The translations under genes were made by a program, and so were the position numbers. Of a stretch of DNA of 64,000 nt, positions 30,096 through 41,099 are shown piece by piece. The stretch is from Paraescarpia echinospica (taxonomy: Eukaryota > Annelida > Polychaeta > Sabellida > Siboglinidae): contig CM034543.1 in the NCBI GenBank assembly GCA_020002185.1, positions 29,058,572-29,122,571 of the forward strand, in the 5' to 3' direction. Position 1 is the first letter of the stretch. Each line of letters begins with the position of its first letter. Under the pieces are notes generated by a model. The model was not told the origin of the DNA, did not search any database, and was given only the letters and a program-made list of their open reading frames with translations.

Positions 30096-33000
30096 CTAGT
30101 GGAGAAAATGACAGTGATACTAAATAATTTACAAGTTACAACAAAGGAAACTCCAATAACTGTTTGACATGTGCAGCCAAACGATTGGGTGAGCGAGATT
30201 AATTACACAACTTGAGCAGAGCAAAGAAGAAAGCATAAGGAATCATACAAAAGTCTGTCCCCAAAATGTACAGCACAATGCATTTTAAGATTTTGAAGTG
30301 GGCAACATGATGGGTAATGGCCTGGCAACCATGTCACAGCAATTGAATACTGCGGATATTGGCTGTGGTTTTGAAGCAATATCAAATTATATATCAAATC
30401 TAACAACAAATTGTTGGCGATATATGTTTGTTAATCACAATTTTAGCTAGAATCAGTTAACATTAAAAGAAAACCACAAGCTGTACACATTCTTTTCTTT
30501 TTTTACAAATTATTGATTTCAATTTCTGTATTGTTACTTTTCTTATTTTGGTCAGAGCTCTACTCAATACGGTACAACAAATCAGATCTGTTTATTTTAA
30601 CTGATTTTATGACACATTAGCAAATGACAATGACTTACCTGGCTTGTAGATTGTACACACTTTGTCGTCTTCCATGGTTACAATAGTAAACAAACCCGTT
30701 GCCAAGGACTCCTCTTCGCGTGTCTGATCAACAATGATAATGTCGCTGCAAAATACAAATTCAAGTAGCTTCACCTTTTGGTAAACCAAGACGTACTGTA
30801 CTCGTATAGGGTAGTAACTATAATAATGATTAATCAATACATTTATACACGGTCTGTCGCGTATCAATGTCACCAAAATATTACAGATTGACATTCCAGT
30901 TCACTTTGGGTGAACGAACAGAATTAGTTCTACAAGATTTTATTATTTTCAAGTTGACAATAAAAAATGATGATGCAAACATGCATTTATATATTTTTCC
31001 TATCTCGAGGGAAAAGTTGAAACTTCTAAATACACTAGAATGTACCATTCTGAAGACAAGTACTGTTTAAAAAAAAACTGCTCATTTAAATCATAACAAG
31101 TCGAATATTTTTGGGAAACCATCTTCTATGCCTGCATGTAGCACCATCTGGAGGATGAACATGTTGATAGGGCACTCACTCGTCAAAGACAGCAAAGCTT
31201 GTGGCTACAGGGTGACTATGGATGACTAGAGGATGTTTCTTCTCAAAGTCGACCTTCGGGATTCCAGTTGTTTCACAAACTTCCACCGTTGGCAGCTGCA
31301 CTGAAGACGCCAACATGGAGGGTGTTATACACCAACATTATACTCCTTATGAAATTTCATATTTTAATTAGTCATCTTAAAAATGACTCGTCCTATCCTA
31401 ATTGTTCAGTGTATTATATATATAATAAAAAAAGTATATGAAAGAAAGTTGCATGACACAATACAACGGTAACCAGATAATCTTAGAATATGCTGACGGG
31501 CTGGTTTTGTAGAAAACAAATGTTTTCTAATATATAATATGTTAAGTTGTGCAATGAAGTAGTTTGGCTGAATATAACAAATACTTTTGATATAATAAAT
31601 TAGTATTTATCTATGCATAAAGACAGTATAATAATATTTAAAATGTTCTTGCTCTCTTAAAAAAACATGCAACAGATTCAGTGGGTTAAAGACTAAATTC
31701 CAGCCTGGCAATTGTTTTTGGCCAGATACAAAGTATAACGGCCAAACTCAAGTCATCTGATAATTTAAACAAATATATGCACTTTTTTATTAAACCGACT
31801 GATGATATTATTTAAACTATTCCTACATGACACATCTGAACATGAAAGAACCGAATTTGGAATGGGCTAAACCAGGTGAGGAGGCAGCTTTAAATTAGCA
31901 CCAAACAAAGAACAGTCGGTTGTCATGCTTTCTATGGAGAGATTGTCTTCTTATGGTGCTCTATATAAACGTATTCTATTGTTATAATAAATGGTGGAAT
32001 GACGAGGCGACTGACCAGTTCTGAGCGCTGCCAGCAGGGCAGCAGTGCAGGCATCTAGGAGGTTGCCGTCGTAGTTGAGACAGATCATGTCACAATATAA
32101 CACCCAACACATCTGAAACGAGAGGACACATTATGTGAAATCCTACATGGTATGAGCACATATTTGTCTTTTTCCGTTTACATCCTATACATTTATATAG
32201 AGTATATTTGCACCATGTTTGGGTAAGATGGATACCACAGACAGTGAGTGAGTGGGCATGTGTGGAATCTTTCACTTATCCGGCAGGCAAGGGGAACCCA
32301 CCGGAACGATACCCTCACGATTTGTAGTTTAAACTTTTCCCTTGATGTTAGAGGAAGTAAATGTTGAAAGATTTACTGTGAAGCTCATAAGTTCTGGTGC
32401 CTCAGCATAGCCTATATATATATTGTTTAAAAAATTGTTTAGAATATATATTAACAGATTTTTTATTTATTTTGATGTGGCCCCATATCTGACTCCCATG
32501 TCCGTCGCAAGGCCCCTTTCTCCAGCCACAAAACGTTAGCCAGCAATATTTCATAATAATTATGCAGTGTTGATCTTACATAATATTATTTCATGCAATG
32601 TCACAATATGACACAATATAATTCATACAACATGTAACTGAAAGATGGAGAACACTCACTTTTCCTTCCTGTATACACAGATCACTTTTATCCACACAGT
32701 TGGAACTGGAAACAATAAATAAAAATCATCAGACAAAAAAGAAGCAAGCCACATGGTATATATGTCACTTTGAATGATTTGCACTCAAACAAGTCCTGAC
32801 TTTGTGTCCCATTTATCAACTCGTTATTAACCGATGTTTGTAGCTTTGTTGATGCTATGTTATCCTTTATAAACGATCTATAAAAAGAATGTTCTGATAG
32901 AATTAGGAACACATTTTAGGAGTACATAATTTTTAGTGACTACCAATAACACATATCCTGGTAGAGAATGTAAATCAATAAAAATTATAACAATTTGTTA

Positions 33001-36000
33001 ATAATAAACCCCAAAAAGAAATAGTATACAAATATACTGGTAGTATGTAATGGTTGGCTTACTTAATAAGAACATTGTCAATGAACTTGCAGGCAGCCTG
33101 GGCCTTTTCCAAGGGAGGACCTTGTTTGAAGGACGCAGAACACACTGGAGGTAGCTCAACGTTGGGCACTGCAAACGCAACTCAACATTGGGCACTGCAA
33201 ACGCAACTCAACATTGGGCACTGCAAACACAACTCAACATTGGGCACTGCAAACACAACTCAACACTGGGCACTGCAAACGCAACTCAGTGTTGGCTACT
33301 GCAAATACATAGGGCACTGCAATCACAGCTCAACATTGGGCACTGCAAACACAACTCAACATTGGGCACTGCAAACACAACTCGGTGTTGGCTACTGCAA
33401 ATACATAGGGCACTGCAATCACAGCTCAACATTGGGCACTGCAAACACAACTCGATGTTGGGCACTGCAAACACAACTCAACATTGAGCACTGCAGACAC
33501 AACTCAATGTTGGACACTGCAGGCACAACTCAACATTGGGCACTGCAAACAGAACTCGATGTTGGGCACTGCAAACATAGATCAACACTGGGCACTACAA
33601 AAACAACTCATGTTGGACACTGCAAATGCAGCTCAATGTTGGGCACTGCAAATGCAGCTCAATATTGGGCACTGCAAAAAACTCAATGTTGGATCCAAAC
33701 ACAACTGAATGTAAACAAGCAGCTCAATATTTGGCACTAAAGACAAAACTCAATGTTGGACATTGCAAAAACAGGTCAATGTCAGGCCCTGCAAACACAA
33801 CTCAACATCGGGTAGTGCAAACACAACTCGCCAGTCACTCATCAACTTATCAAATACAGACACAATATTATTTTTATTTCAATTCTATAATAATGCAAAA
33901 AAATATGTACACAGTCTAATATAATACATTATATGTGGTGGATCAGCTCACCTATGAATCCTTTGGTAGGTTCTTCTGGCTTGGGTGTCGTGATCTCCTA
34001 CAACAGTTGAAAATGATGCATCTATCGGTGTTTGACACGAAAGCAGCAGGACCACTTGGGAGTTAAGGGTACCCACTACTCGAAAACAGCCATAGGCCAT
34101 ATCTCTGTTAGTACTGAACATATCTTAGCCAAATTTGGAGTACTAATTAGTTAAATGAATAGTACATGATATGTGGGCTCATTTGCTTGTGCAGTGCCAT
34201 GACAATCAACATTTCTAGTGTGATAGAGGGGCATGCATCCTTGAAAATTATTCTGAGCTAACAACTGTATGTGTGATCATGCAGTTGTCAAGAATCATTA
34301 GCTAGAATACTCCTTTGTGCAATAAGGTGGTTTTGGGCAAGGAAGTTTGACTGCAATGACTGATGCACAAAGGAGTATTCTAGCTAATGATTCTTGACAG
34401 TTGCATGATCACACATACAGTTGTTAGCTCAGAATAATTTTCAAGGATGTGAAAATCCATCTCACTTGAAACGTTCGTTGCCATGGTAATACACAACCAA
34501 ACATGCCTATATTTCACACATCATATACCATTCCTTTTTCTAATCAGTGCTCCAAATCTGGTTATGATGTGTTCAATATTAACATAGATATGACATATTG
34601 GTTATATGGGCGTTTTCGAGTAGTGGCTACCCTTAAAACACTTGTCACTGTGTCTACTACAATTACCCCGCTTAACACAATCACCTCGGAATGGACTCTA
34701 CTATGCAACAAAATGATTAGACATAGTCCAAAGCCTTATTTGGTTTACCCAGGAACAGCGTTGGTTAAGGAATAGCTCTGACAAGAATTCTTGTCAGCAC
34801 TTTGGGCCCATTTTGATTCAATCAATTTCCTCTGTACTATAGCATTTCCTCTGTACTATAGCACAGATTGAATGCCGGTGACTAAATTGTTCAAGAATTC
34901 TTGTCGCAGCCATTTCATAACCAAGGCTACTCCTGGTTATGTAGGTCCCTAGTTGAGGGAAATGTTCCGATAGTAATGTCCCAAGTTTGGCATTGGACTG
35001 CGCCTGCAAAATGATATGGAACTGAATATATGATTTTTATTGCATGTCAAACAATTTATATGGCCACATTATATTATTGCACAGCAGTTACAAAATTTAG
35101 CAAACATTCATGACTGATAATGAGGATTCAGCCATTTATTGAATATGTGTTTGAGCATACTCACTGCTTTGATGCCACATACGACAGTCATATGACCAAG
35201 TTTGACCAATGCTGATCCCTCTGCCGTTGTGATGTGCCCTGAAACAATGACAGATGTGTCTAAGAAATTAGTTGATATCAGGCCTCTTAGTACGCTTAGA
35301 ATTAGGCTTTAGTTGAACCAATGTCATATACTGGCAAATTGTTACATGTATTTGACATGTTATCAATTCAAACAATGCCCAGCTATTTCTCGAATCTAGA
35401 GATTATTTGTCAGTGTCATATTTACGGGGCATGTTCTTAACAAGATTTCAATACTAACCAGTGTTGAGAATTGCTGGTCTAATCTCCCCCAGTTCACGGC
35501 CATCTGGCCTCACATTCTTCTCCTACAACACATTAACTAAATATAAATCAGAGTAAGAACATTGTGCATATAAAATCACAACCTATCACGGATGATGGAG
35601 AAAAGGTATCCAGTGATAGTTTCTCAGATTAATGTTCTCTGAGCACTGTCTCTTATTTATTTGCCCTTGTGCAACATTGTCTTTTTGCTTAACCTGTCAG
35701 ACGGGTGTGGTCTCCGTGAAATGGATGTGGCTTTGCACCAGACAGTGAGTTTGAGCAAGCGACAGGATTTATATAGGGGTGAATTGCTCGCAAACACAGT
35801 GTGCCGCGAGGGATTGCAAACGGGTCGGGGGAGATTTCCGGTTTGGGCCTTGGCTATCTTCAGGAGCTTGTTGGTGAAAGTTGGTAGCGCAGTCATTAAA
35901 ATTTTTTTTTTCATCAATACAGATTTGTTTGTCACGTTGCCAATGGTGATCATGATAATTGGAGGCTCGGGGTGGCCACTACTGGCATTAGGGTTTCATA

Positions 36001-39000
36001 CACTTCTATATCAACAGTCTACTGACGCACTGCAACTTTGTTATACATTCTTTTGATTTGGACATTAATATACCGCACTAGAAAATGTCACATACTGTGA
36101 CATAAATACCGCCAAATGGCTATTAGTATTACACTGAAAACTTGCATTATATAGTTCCCTAGGGAGCGCAGCTAATGTAGTGGTTAGCACATCTGCCTGG
36201 CATGCAGTGCTCTGAGTTCGAAACCTGGACCGGGCAGGCATGATATTTGGTGTAAAAACCCTGGCTCTCAACATTGGGGACTGTGTGTCCTTCGTGACTC
36301 GTAGATTACGTTAATGTCGGTCACGTCTCAATTTGGGACGTAAAAGAACCATGTCCATGCCATAGCACTGAGGACGACAAGCACCCTGGCAGTGCCAGTG
36401 TCACACTCGCAGTGACCATAGCATTACCACATGAAAAATATAAACTGTGTTACCTAAACATGTTTTGTTATGCATGTAAGGAGCTTCTTCTTCTGAAGTA
36501 AATGGTTTTGATTTCATGAAAATCAGACAACTACTTACAAAGTTATTAAGTTGGAAAGGTTACTACCCCAGGAGTTTTCGTTGGAACGGTGAACATGAAA
36601 AATAACACAGAAAGAATAGGGTCACAGTATTTCTAGGGTGAACCCCTATTTTACCATTTTTGTCATTGTTTTCACAACAGATAAGTAATTAATCGAGGTA
36701 ATTACTTCAAATTTTGCATATATAGGTATTTTCACACGAGGAATTATTTTTTTTGCATTTTCGTTGACCTAATTTGCATATTTCATGACCTAATTAGCAT
36801 AATATGGCCGACATATCGACTCATAGACTGTAACAAGATGCAATTCATGTCATGTCATTAATTGTTTAGAGTATATTTACAGGGTATTAGAAAGTGTAAC
36901 ATATCTTGTTTTTTTATAGTTCATTTCAATCCCAAATTTTTGGCAAAATTGGTGCATCATTAGCATAATTATTACAAAATGGCGGCCATATTGAATGAGG
37001 ATTCCCAATATTTTTGTGAAGAAATTGTTATTCTGAGCATGTAATTAACTTAGTAATGGCGTTTACAACAGTACAGCATAAATTGTTTCATTGCTATCAA
37101 TTAGTTACCACAATTTGAATAATTTGTTGAGTAATTTGCATAAAATAAAATGGCGGACATATTAAATGTAGAATCCCAATTTTGGAATACATATTTTTCC
37201 AAAAGCACATCATTAATATTTTAGGCATGTTGTAAAATAGTACAACACAAACATTTTCATCAGAACTCACTTAGTTGCCATTTGCATAATTAATTATCAT
37301 AAAACAAAATGGTGGACATAGTAAATGTAGAATCCTCATTCGTGTTATACAAATTTTCAAAAGCATTATCAATTTAACATTTAGCGCTTCTTATCATAGT
37401 ATTATATAAAGAGTTTAATTACTACAATTAGATGTCACTTAATTCCCACTCTGCATAATTAACGTCTATACTAGTTATACTTTGCTATGTGAAATGCAGA
37501 AAGTGTCTTGGACCTGAGAGATACCTGCATTTAAATATACAGAGTAATGAATAATTGCACCAACAACTCAGATTGTATTGTTAGTCTTTGTTGTTACAAT
37601 AGCTATTTAAACGTAGGAATATATAATTATTAATTAAATAAAATATAGTTATACACACCAATAATATAATTGTGGCAATAAATGAATATTATAATGGTGG
37701 AAATACCAAGCTTAAACTGGCTAGTTATTACTACTAGTAAGCACACAATAAATGTAATAAGTTTTTATTTTATATTTAACAAAGTAAGGTTGGAATACAA
37801 GTTTCTGAATTTCAAGTTTAAAATCAATTATTAAGTGTAGCCAGCGTAGTGTGAATAGGGATTGCCTTTATGACAGCTAGGCGCCAAATCCGCCTAGCGG
37901 ACAACCAGCGCAACGCGGTTGTCCGCCTGGCGGATATCCAGCGGCATGCTGACGTTACCAGGCGGATGTTATTATTTTTAGCACGGCGTCACCGTCTGCG
38001 GTGGTGTTGTCGAAAACCGTGCAACTAGGTCGCACAAAATGCGATTTCCGCACTTGTAAACCTTTTTAAAATATCACAACATATATCATCTGAACAGTCT
38101 GAAACTGACACGTAGGTGTGTATATACACGAACTTGAATTTTAGGCGATAACATTACCAAAAATTCATGTTTATACGATAATTTGACATAACTTTCGTTT
38201 GGTTTAACGCAGAAACTTCGTGCAATGACTGCAGTGAAGACGAACACGTCTTCTAATTAGTCGAGCAGATCTCATGACGATCCGAATAGGTTTACAAGTG
38301 CGGGTTTTCAATTTGCCGCGACCTGTTTTTGCGAAAACCGTACCGTCGCGGAGCGCCGTCGGCATGACACTTTTGGCGCGCATCATCGCTCAATCACGAA
38401 CGATAAGTTTGTCAAATAAAGGAATACTTTTTAAAACTTTATGCCATTGTAAAGAACATTATCTTGTCGTTCCAGTGATATTAAATATGTATTATTTAAC
38501 GCGGACTTAATGATGTAAGGGCTGCATGACCGGTGACCTGTCGTAGTTTAGCGTCAAAACTGGCCAGATCCAACAGCCGCGGCGGCCGCTGTGGTAATGC
38601 TAGGGGTCCCGGATGGTTCGGCCCACGCAGACGGATAGTTCGGCCCGGATGTTTCGGCCCACGCCGACGGATGGTTTGGCCCACGTAACAAAAATCCGCT
38701 ATGCAGGGTCGGATGTTTCAGCCCATGCCGATCCAATGCCAATGGATGTTTCGGCCCACTTCACCGAACATTCGACGTGCCCATTGATAATTATCAAAGC
38801 AACGGTCGCGTCAGTCCTGCCTCAGCCCACTGCGTTTGATTTGGTACGTTGCTTTTGAAGATTGTTTTTGATGTTTCACAATAAATTACCTACCACCGCT
38901 TTATTGTTTGTTGGTTTGTTTGTTTTAACTCGCATTCTTACCTGGAGTGCTTGTATCATGTATGTGTGATATTTGTTTGTTTGTTGCAGTATCCTAGCAG

Positions 39001-39710
39001 TAAGCTAAACAAACACGGTAACAGAGCACACGATGTGAGCACATGCAATGTCCTCACTCCCTTGATGTAGTTGAAAATATGCTAGTCAAAATTTATCAAA
39101 TCAAATACTTCGATTTCCACAGTAAGTTGAGTAACTAAGGTCGCAAGTCAGATTTATAAACGGCTGGAGGACGGATGTTTCAGCCCACTTCACCACCGAC
39201 AACGCTTACAGAAACGGTTGATTCGGCCCACGTGAACGCAAGCAGGTCACGGTTAACCGGTTGCGCGAACGGATTGCCCCATGGGCCGAACCCGTCGGGG
39301 GCCGAAACATCCGACTCCCATTGCTAGTGACCACCCTCAGTGCTAGCATACATAAACTTGATAAAGGTCGGTTTGGCGATAATGTTCTAAAAAAGGCTGA
39401 CAAGTTGAAACAGACTTCATAAAACCATTACACTGAAACCACAATAATACAGACTAGTCAGTTAATAGAACGTTGCCGAGCGCTGGAAACAACCGTCAAC
39501 TAGTCCGAGTAAGGCAGAGCTTCGTCTATTATCGCCCGGACGCATGCTTACCAAAAACGTTCTGTAGTAATTCGCTTGCTGCGTAGCCCTAAAACAAGGC
39601 GAAACAAAAATAATTAACACATTCACTACCTGTGTCTGAAAATCCATTGTTTATGTATAAATTAATTACATGTTTTTTTAATATTTCACATACTTGAAGT
39701 CCGTCGCCAT
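29983..39710 (-). CDS. EXOSC8: Exosome complex component RRP43, complete gene (11 exons)
   Basis: Exons in transcript order: 39694-39710, 39552-39588, 35459-35522, 35165-35238, 33952-33997, 33063-33168, 32660-32705, 32016-32112, 31180-31300, 30639-30745, 29983-30095. All have GT-AG borders and matching phases. The sum is 828 bases, i.e. 275 residues plus stop; human EXOSC8 has 276. The product has RNase PH folds without catalytic residues expected; in the family it is a ring subunit of the nuclear/cytoplasmic RNA exosome, paired with another RNase PH-like subunit. Landmarks: [91 protein letters not shown]. It is convergent with the OTUD4-like gene and in the same direction as ADCY9. Ortholog identity is very secure. 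Confidence 0.96.
30639..30745 (-). CDS. EXOSC8: EXOSC8 exon 10
   Basis: Acceptor gtattttgcag, donor CCAG|gtaagt. It reads [20 protein letters not shown], then [15 protein letters not shown], matching IVD-T-EEE-LATG-LTIV of the family. Confidence 0.96.
31180..31300 (-). CDS. EXOSC8: EXOSC8 exon 9
   Basis: Acceptor ggcgtcttcag, donor ACGA|gtgagt. It reads [20 protein letters not shown], then [15 protein letters not shown]. The HPV-TSFAVFD strand is diagnostic for RRP43. Confidence 0.96.
31340..31560 (+). repeat. Dispersed repeat, family C, copy 2
   Basis: It matches 12080-12345 (gaaatttcatattttaatta, ctcgtcctatcct, acggtaaccagataat, ggttttgtagaaaac, aagttgtgcaatga). It lies in an EXOSC8 intron. 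Confidence 0.65.
32016..32112 (-). CDS. EXOSC8: EXOSC8 exon 8
   Basis: Acceptor ctcgtttcag, donor ACTG|gtcagt. It reads [16 protein letters not shown] and then [16 protein letters not shown], the most conserved helix of the RNase PH fold in this subunit. Confidence 0.96.
32660..32705 (-). CDS. EXOSC8: EXOSC8 exon 7
   Basis: Acceptor ggtttccag, donor AAA|gtgagt. Joined to AA it reads [16 protein letters not shown], matching the conserved DLCI-x-GK segment. Confidence 0.94.
33063..33168 (-). CDS. EXOSC8: EXOSC8 exon 6, next to a splice-site array
   Basis: Acceptor gcgtttgcag, donor TTAA|gtaagc. It reads [20 protein letters not shown], then [15 protein letters not shown]. The acceptor and the first 14 exon bases are the first unit of the 26-bp array at 33154-33840. 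The correct site is fixed by phase (G|TG) and by the homology V-PNV-LPP. Confidence 0.94.
33154..33840 (-). repeat. 26-bp array of copied 3' splice sites
   Basis: On the minus strand the unit is gtgtttgcag followed by tgcccaatgttgagtt. This is the acceptor and first exon bases of EXOSC8 exon 6. More than twenty copies keep an AG in the same context; a few read gtag or lack it. A longer block of about 97 bases with gctactgcaaatacatag is itself repeated (33290s and 33385s). The far end (33700-33840) is more diverged. Confidence 0.93.
33952..33997 (-). CDS. EXOSC8: EXOSC8 exon 5
   Basis: Acceptor caactgttgtag, donor ATAG|gtgagc. It reads [15 protein letters not shown], the loop before the PNV-LPP strand. 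One base (G) is carried to exon 6. Confidence 0.93.
34063..34636. mobile_element. Foldback/MITE-like element with TTAA ends
   Basis: It begins TTAAGGGTACCCACTACTCG and ends with the near inverse (CGAGTAGTGGCTACCCTTAA). The arms are inverted along almost their whole length. The inner 83 bases (34239-34321 against 34364-34446) differ at only two positions, and the outer arms are more diverged. A 42-base centre remains. A TTAA target fits piggyBac-type insertion, but the element codes for no protein. It lies in an EXOSC8 intron. Confidence 0.85.
34778..34797. repeat. 20-bp perfect palindrome
   Basis: CTGACAAGAATTCTTGTCAG is its own reverse complement. A related half (aagaattcttgtcgcag) recurs near 34892. 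No function is known; it may be a remnant of a small inverted-repeat element. Confidence 0.7.
35165..35238 (-). CDS. EXOSC8: EXOSC8 exon 4
   Basis: Acceptor cattgtttcag, donor GCA|gtgagt. It reads [20 protein letters not shown], then GIKA, the family's G-S-A-x-V-K-x-G and V-x-x-G strands. Confidence 0.95.
35459..35522 (-). CDS. EXOSC8: EXOSC8 exon 3
   Basis: Acceptor gtgttgtag, donor CTG|gttagt. It reads [25 protein letters not shown]-x-x-E-x-R is the hallmark opening motif of RNase PH-type exosome subunits. Confidence 0.95.
36155..36430 (+). mobile_element. tRNA-derived SINE
   Basis: The head has a box A-like TAGTGGTTAGCACATCTGCC and a box B GAGTTCGAAACC at the normal tRNA spacing. It is followed by a non-tRNA body (cacgtctcaatttgggacgt, aaaagaaccatg) ending in an A-rich stretch. 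The head is too diverged to fold as a tRNA. It lies in an EXOSC8 intron. Confidence 0.75.
36700..37470. repeat. Degenerate tandem repeat, unit about 150-180 bp
   Basis: Each unit contains gcataat, then a-aatggcggacatatt-aatg and agaatcccaat. Copies are near 36780, 36965, 37140 and 37290, with a weak one near 37450. It is strongly diverged and AT-rich, and lies in an EXOSC8 intron. Confidence 0.7.
37890..37933. repeat. GC-rich hairpin
   Basis: CCGCCTAGCGGACAACC, 10-base loop, GGTTGTCCGCCTGGCGG: 17-bp arms with one mismatch. It stands out in AT-rich surroundings and is followed by a further gcggat copy. It could be an element terminus or a conserved RNA hairpin. Confidence 0.75.
38610..39320. 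repeat. GGATGTTTCGGCCCA repeat cluster with inverted copies
   Basis: Direct copies of ggatgtttcggcccac occur near 38612, 38630, 38647, 38668, 38710, 38741, 39172 and 39217; inverted copies (gggccgaaacatcc) lie near 39282-39313. The inverted edges about 700 bases apart suggest a small transposon with subterminal repeats. No protein is encoded. Confidence 0.6.
39552..39588 (-). CDS. EXOSC8: EXOSC8 exon 2
   Basis: Acceptor ccttgttttag, donor TTG|gtaagc. It reads [12 protein letters not shown], matching the conserved YY-R-FL of the EXOSC8 N terminus. An open frame starting MDFQTQ just upstream is intron read-through. Confidence 0.88.
39694..39710 (-). CDS. EXOSC8: EXOSC8 exon 1 (coding part)
   Basis: ATG at 39710-39708 codes MATDF and leaves AA before donor gtatgtg. 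The AA joins the G of exon 2 to give Lys, reproducing the family start (M-A-x-x-F-K). I see no TATA box within the 80 bases upstream. Confidence 0.85.
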
Positions 39711-40099
39711 CGCTATCAACGGAGGTTTGTGGAACTAATTACCGCACCGTACAACACCTGACCGCATCGGTCTTGTGACTAGGCGGATAGGCCTCCTAGA
39801 TGGCGTTTGAAAATAACAAAACACTATACGTCTATACCAATGATGAAAATAGTCACAGTCAGTTAAAATGTATGGGTACTAATTAATACTAGTTCACACT
39901 CGTTCATGAAGTAACAAACCAAACACAACATTTATTATCATTATATACTTTTAAAATTGCATTCATAGTTAAACTACCATTTTAACTGGTTTTTAAAATC
40001 TTATATACAACATAAACAATATTTATATATTTGATCATACTTGCTACCATATGTGTTACTTTTGTATTTGATATGTTATTCTTTTGCAAAAATTACCAG

Positions 40100-40295
40100 G
40101 CGTCATGTCCAGCCAGTGGAATAATTAACATATGGCACAGATATAATTTTTTGTTTTTTATGCCATTTTATCTTAAAATTGCCTGTTATGTGAAAACGGA
40201 TATAATGTATGGGGCATGTTGAGTCACTGGAAATTTGTATTTTAAAGATGGACATTGTAAGAATGCAACTGTAATCTTACTCTAGTTTCCACTGT
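40100..40295 (+). repeat. Dispersed repeat, family D, copy 2
   Basis: It matches 6815-7065: ccagccagtggaataattaa, ttatcttaaaattgcc, atgtatggggcatgttgagt and tggaaatttgtattttaaag with gaatgcaact. Confidence 0.65.
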
Positions 40296-40435
40296 CCATT
40301 TAATATTTACAGTCGCCAATTACAGCTTGCTAAATATGTCCAGGTAAATCAAACATCAAGGCACAGTGGTGCCCTCTGGAGAGTGGTTCACCCACAGCAG
40401 TAAACATGTAGCATGTCAATTACTATAGGAAATAA

Positions 40436-40858
40436 CTACCTTTGTTGGAATTTATCGTCAACTGGTAGTTTTTGTACTACTTTTACTGCTCCCGTAACCC
40501 GCCTGGGCCATAGGGGCGCTGCATTGCTGAATGTTTCACCAGTCGACGCCAGTCTTCGCGGTTGTGTGCTAATGTCTGAGTTTCTGCAAAGGTATTCCCA
40601 GTCCATTCTGCAATATTGTCTGACCATCTCTTCCTCTGTCTTCTTTTCCCAGGCACTGTTCCTTGTAGTATTGTTTTTGTGAGCCCGCTTGATCGTGTTA
40701 CATGACCATATCATCTCAGTTTCCTCTTTTTTTACTGTGTTCAGCAGGTCTTCATAATGTCCCACATGTTGAGTGATGATTTTTCTGATTTCATCGTTGG
40801 TGGTGTGGTCTGTGTAGGAAATACCAAGGATTCTTCGGTAGCATTTCATTTCCAATGC
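40436..40858 (-). pseudogene. C-terminal end of a LINE reverse transcriptase
   Basis: It reads MEMKCYRRILGISYTDHTTN, DEIRKIITQHVGHYEDLLNT and ends SNAAPLWPRR. The RRxLxIxYTDHxTN motif is typical of the segment after the RT domain in RTE/CR1-like LINEs. Only the 3' end is present. Confidence 0.8.
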
Positions 40859-40861
40859 AGC

Positions 40862-41090
40862 AATTCTTCAATTGGTAGACCAGAGGCCAAAGGTCGAAGG
40901 AAGTGAATGAAGTCAGAAAAATGGGAGGAGATACTGCCAGATGGCCCAAAAGTTGGCCTATTAATATGGTTACATGTACTGTATAATAATTGTGGGCAAT
41001 ATAAAAGTAACTGACAGCAACAGGATTTGAACTTTGCACCTATAGGTGGATTCTCAAACCACTGTATGCCATGCTGGCACTTTTAGATGG
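40862..41090 (-). mobile_element. SINE family A, fuller copy with tRNA-like head
   Basis: On the minus strand a head at 41090-41020 has TGGCATACAGTGG (box A-like) and GTTCAAATCC (box B). The body 40990-40862 matches 672-805. It lies directly next to the LINE tail at 40436-40858 in the same orientation, as for a SINE that shares a LINE tail (inference). Confidence 0.65.
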
Positions 41091-41099
41091 TTTCAACTA

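Noticed and set aside
33054..33740. 228-codon plus frame with [10 protein letters not shown] repeats
   Set aside because: Antisense reading of EXOSC8 exon 6 and its 26-bp array.
36160..36250. True tRNA gene
   Set aside because: Boxes A and B are present, but the stems do not pair well and a SINE body follows.
39552..39647. EXOSC8 start at MDFQTQ by reading through to ATQQANYY
   Set aside because: It adds about 20 unconserved residues. The upstream exon MATDF with AA|G phase gives the family N terminus exactly.
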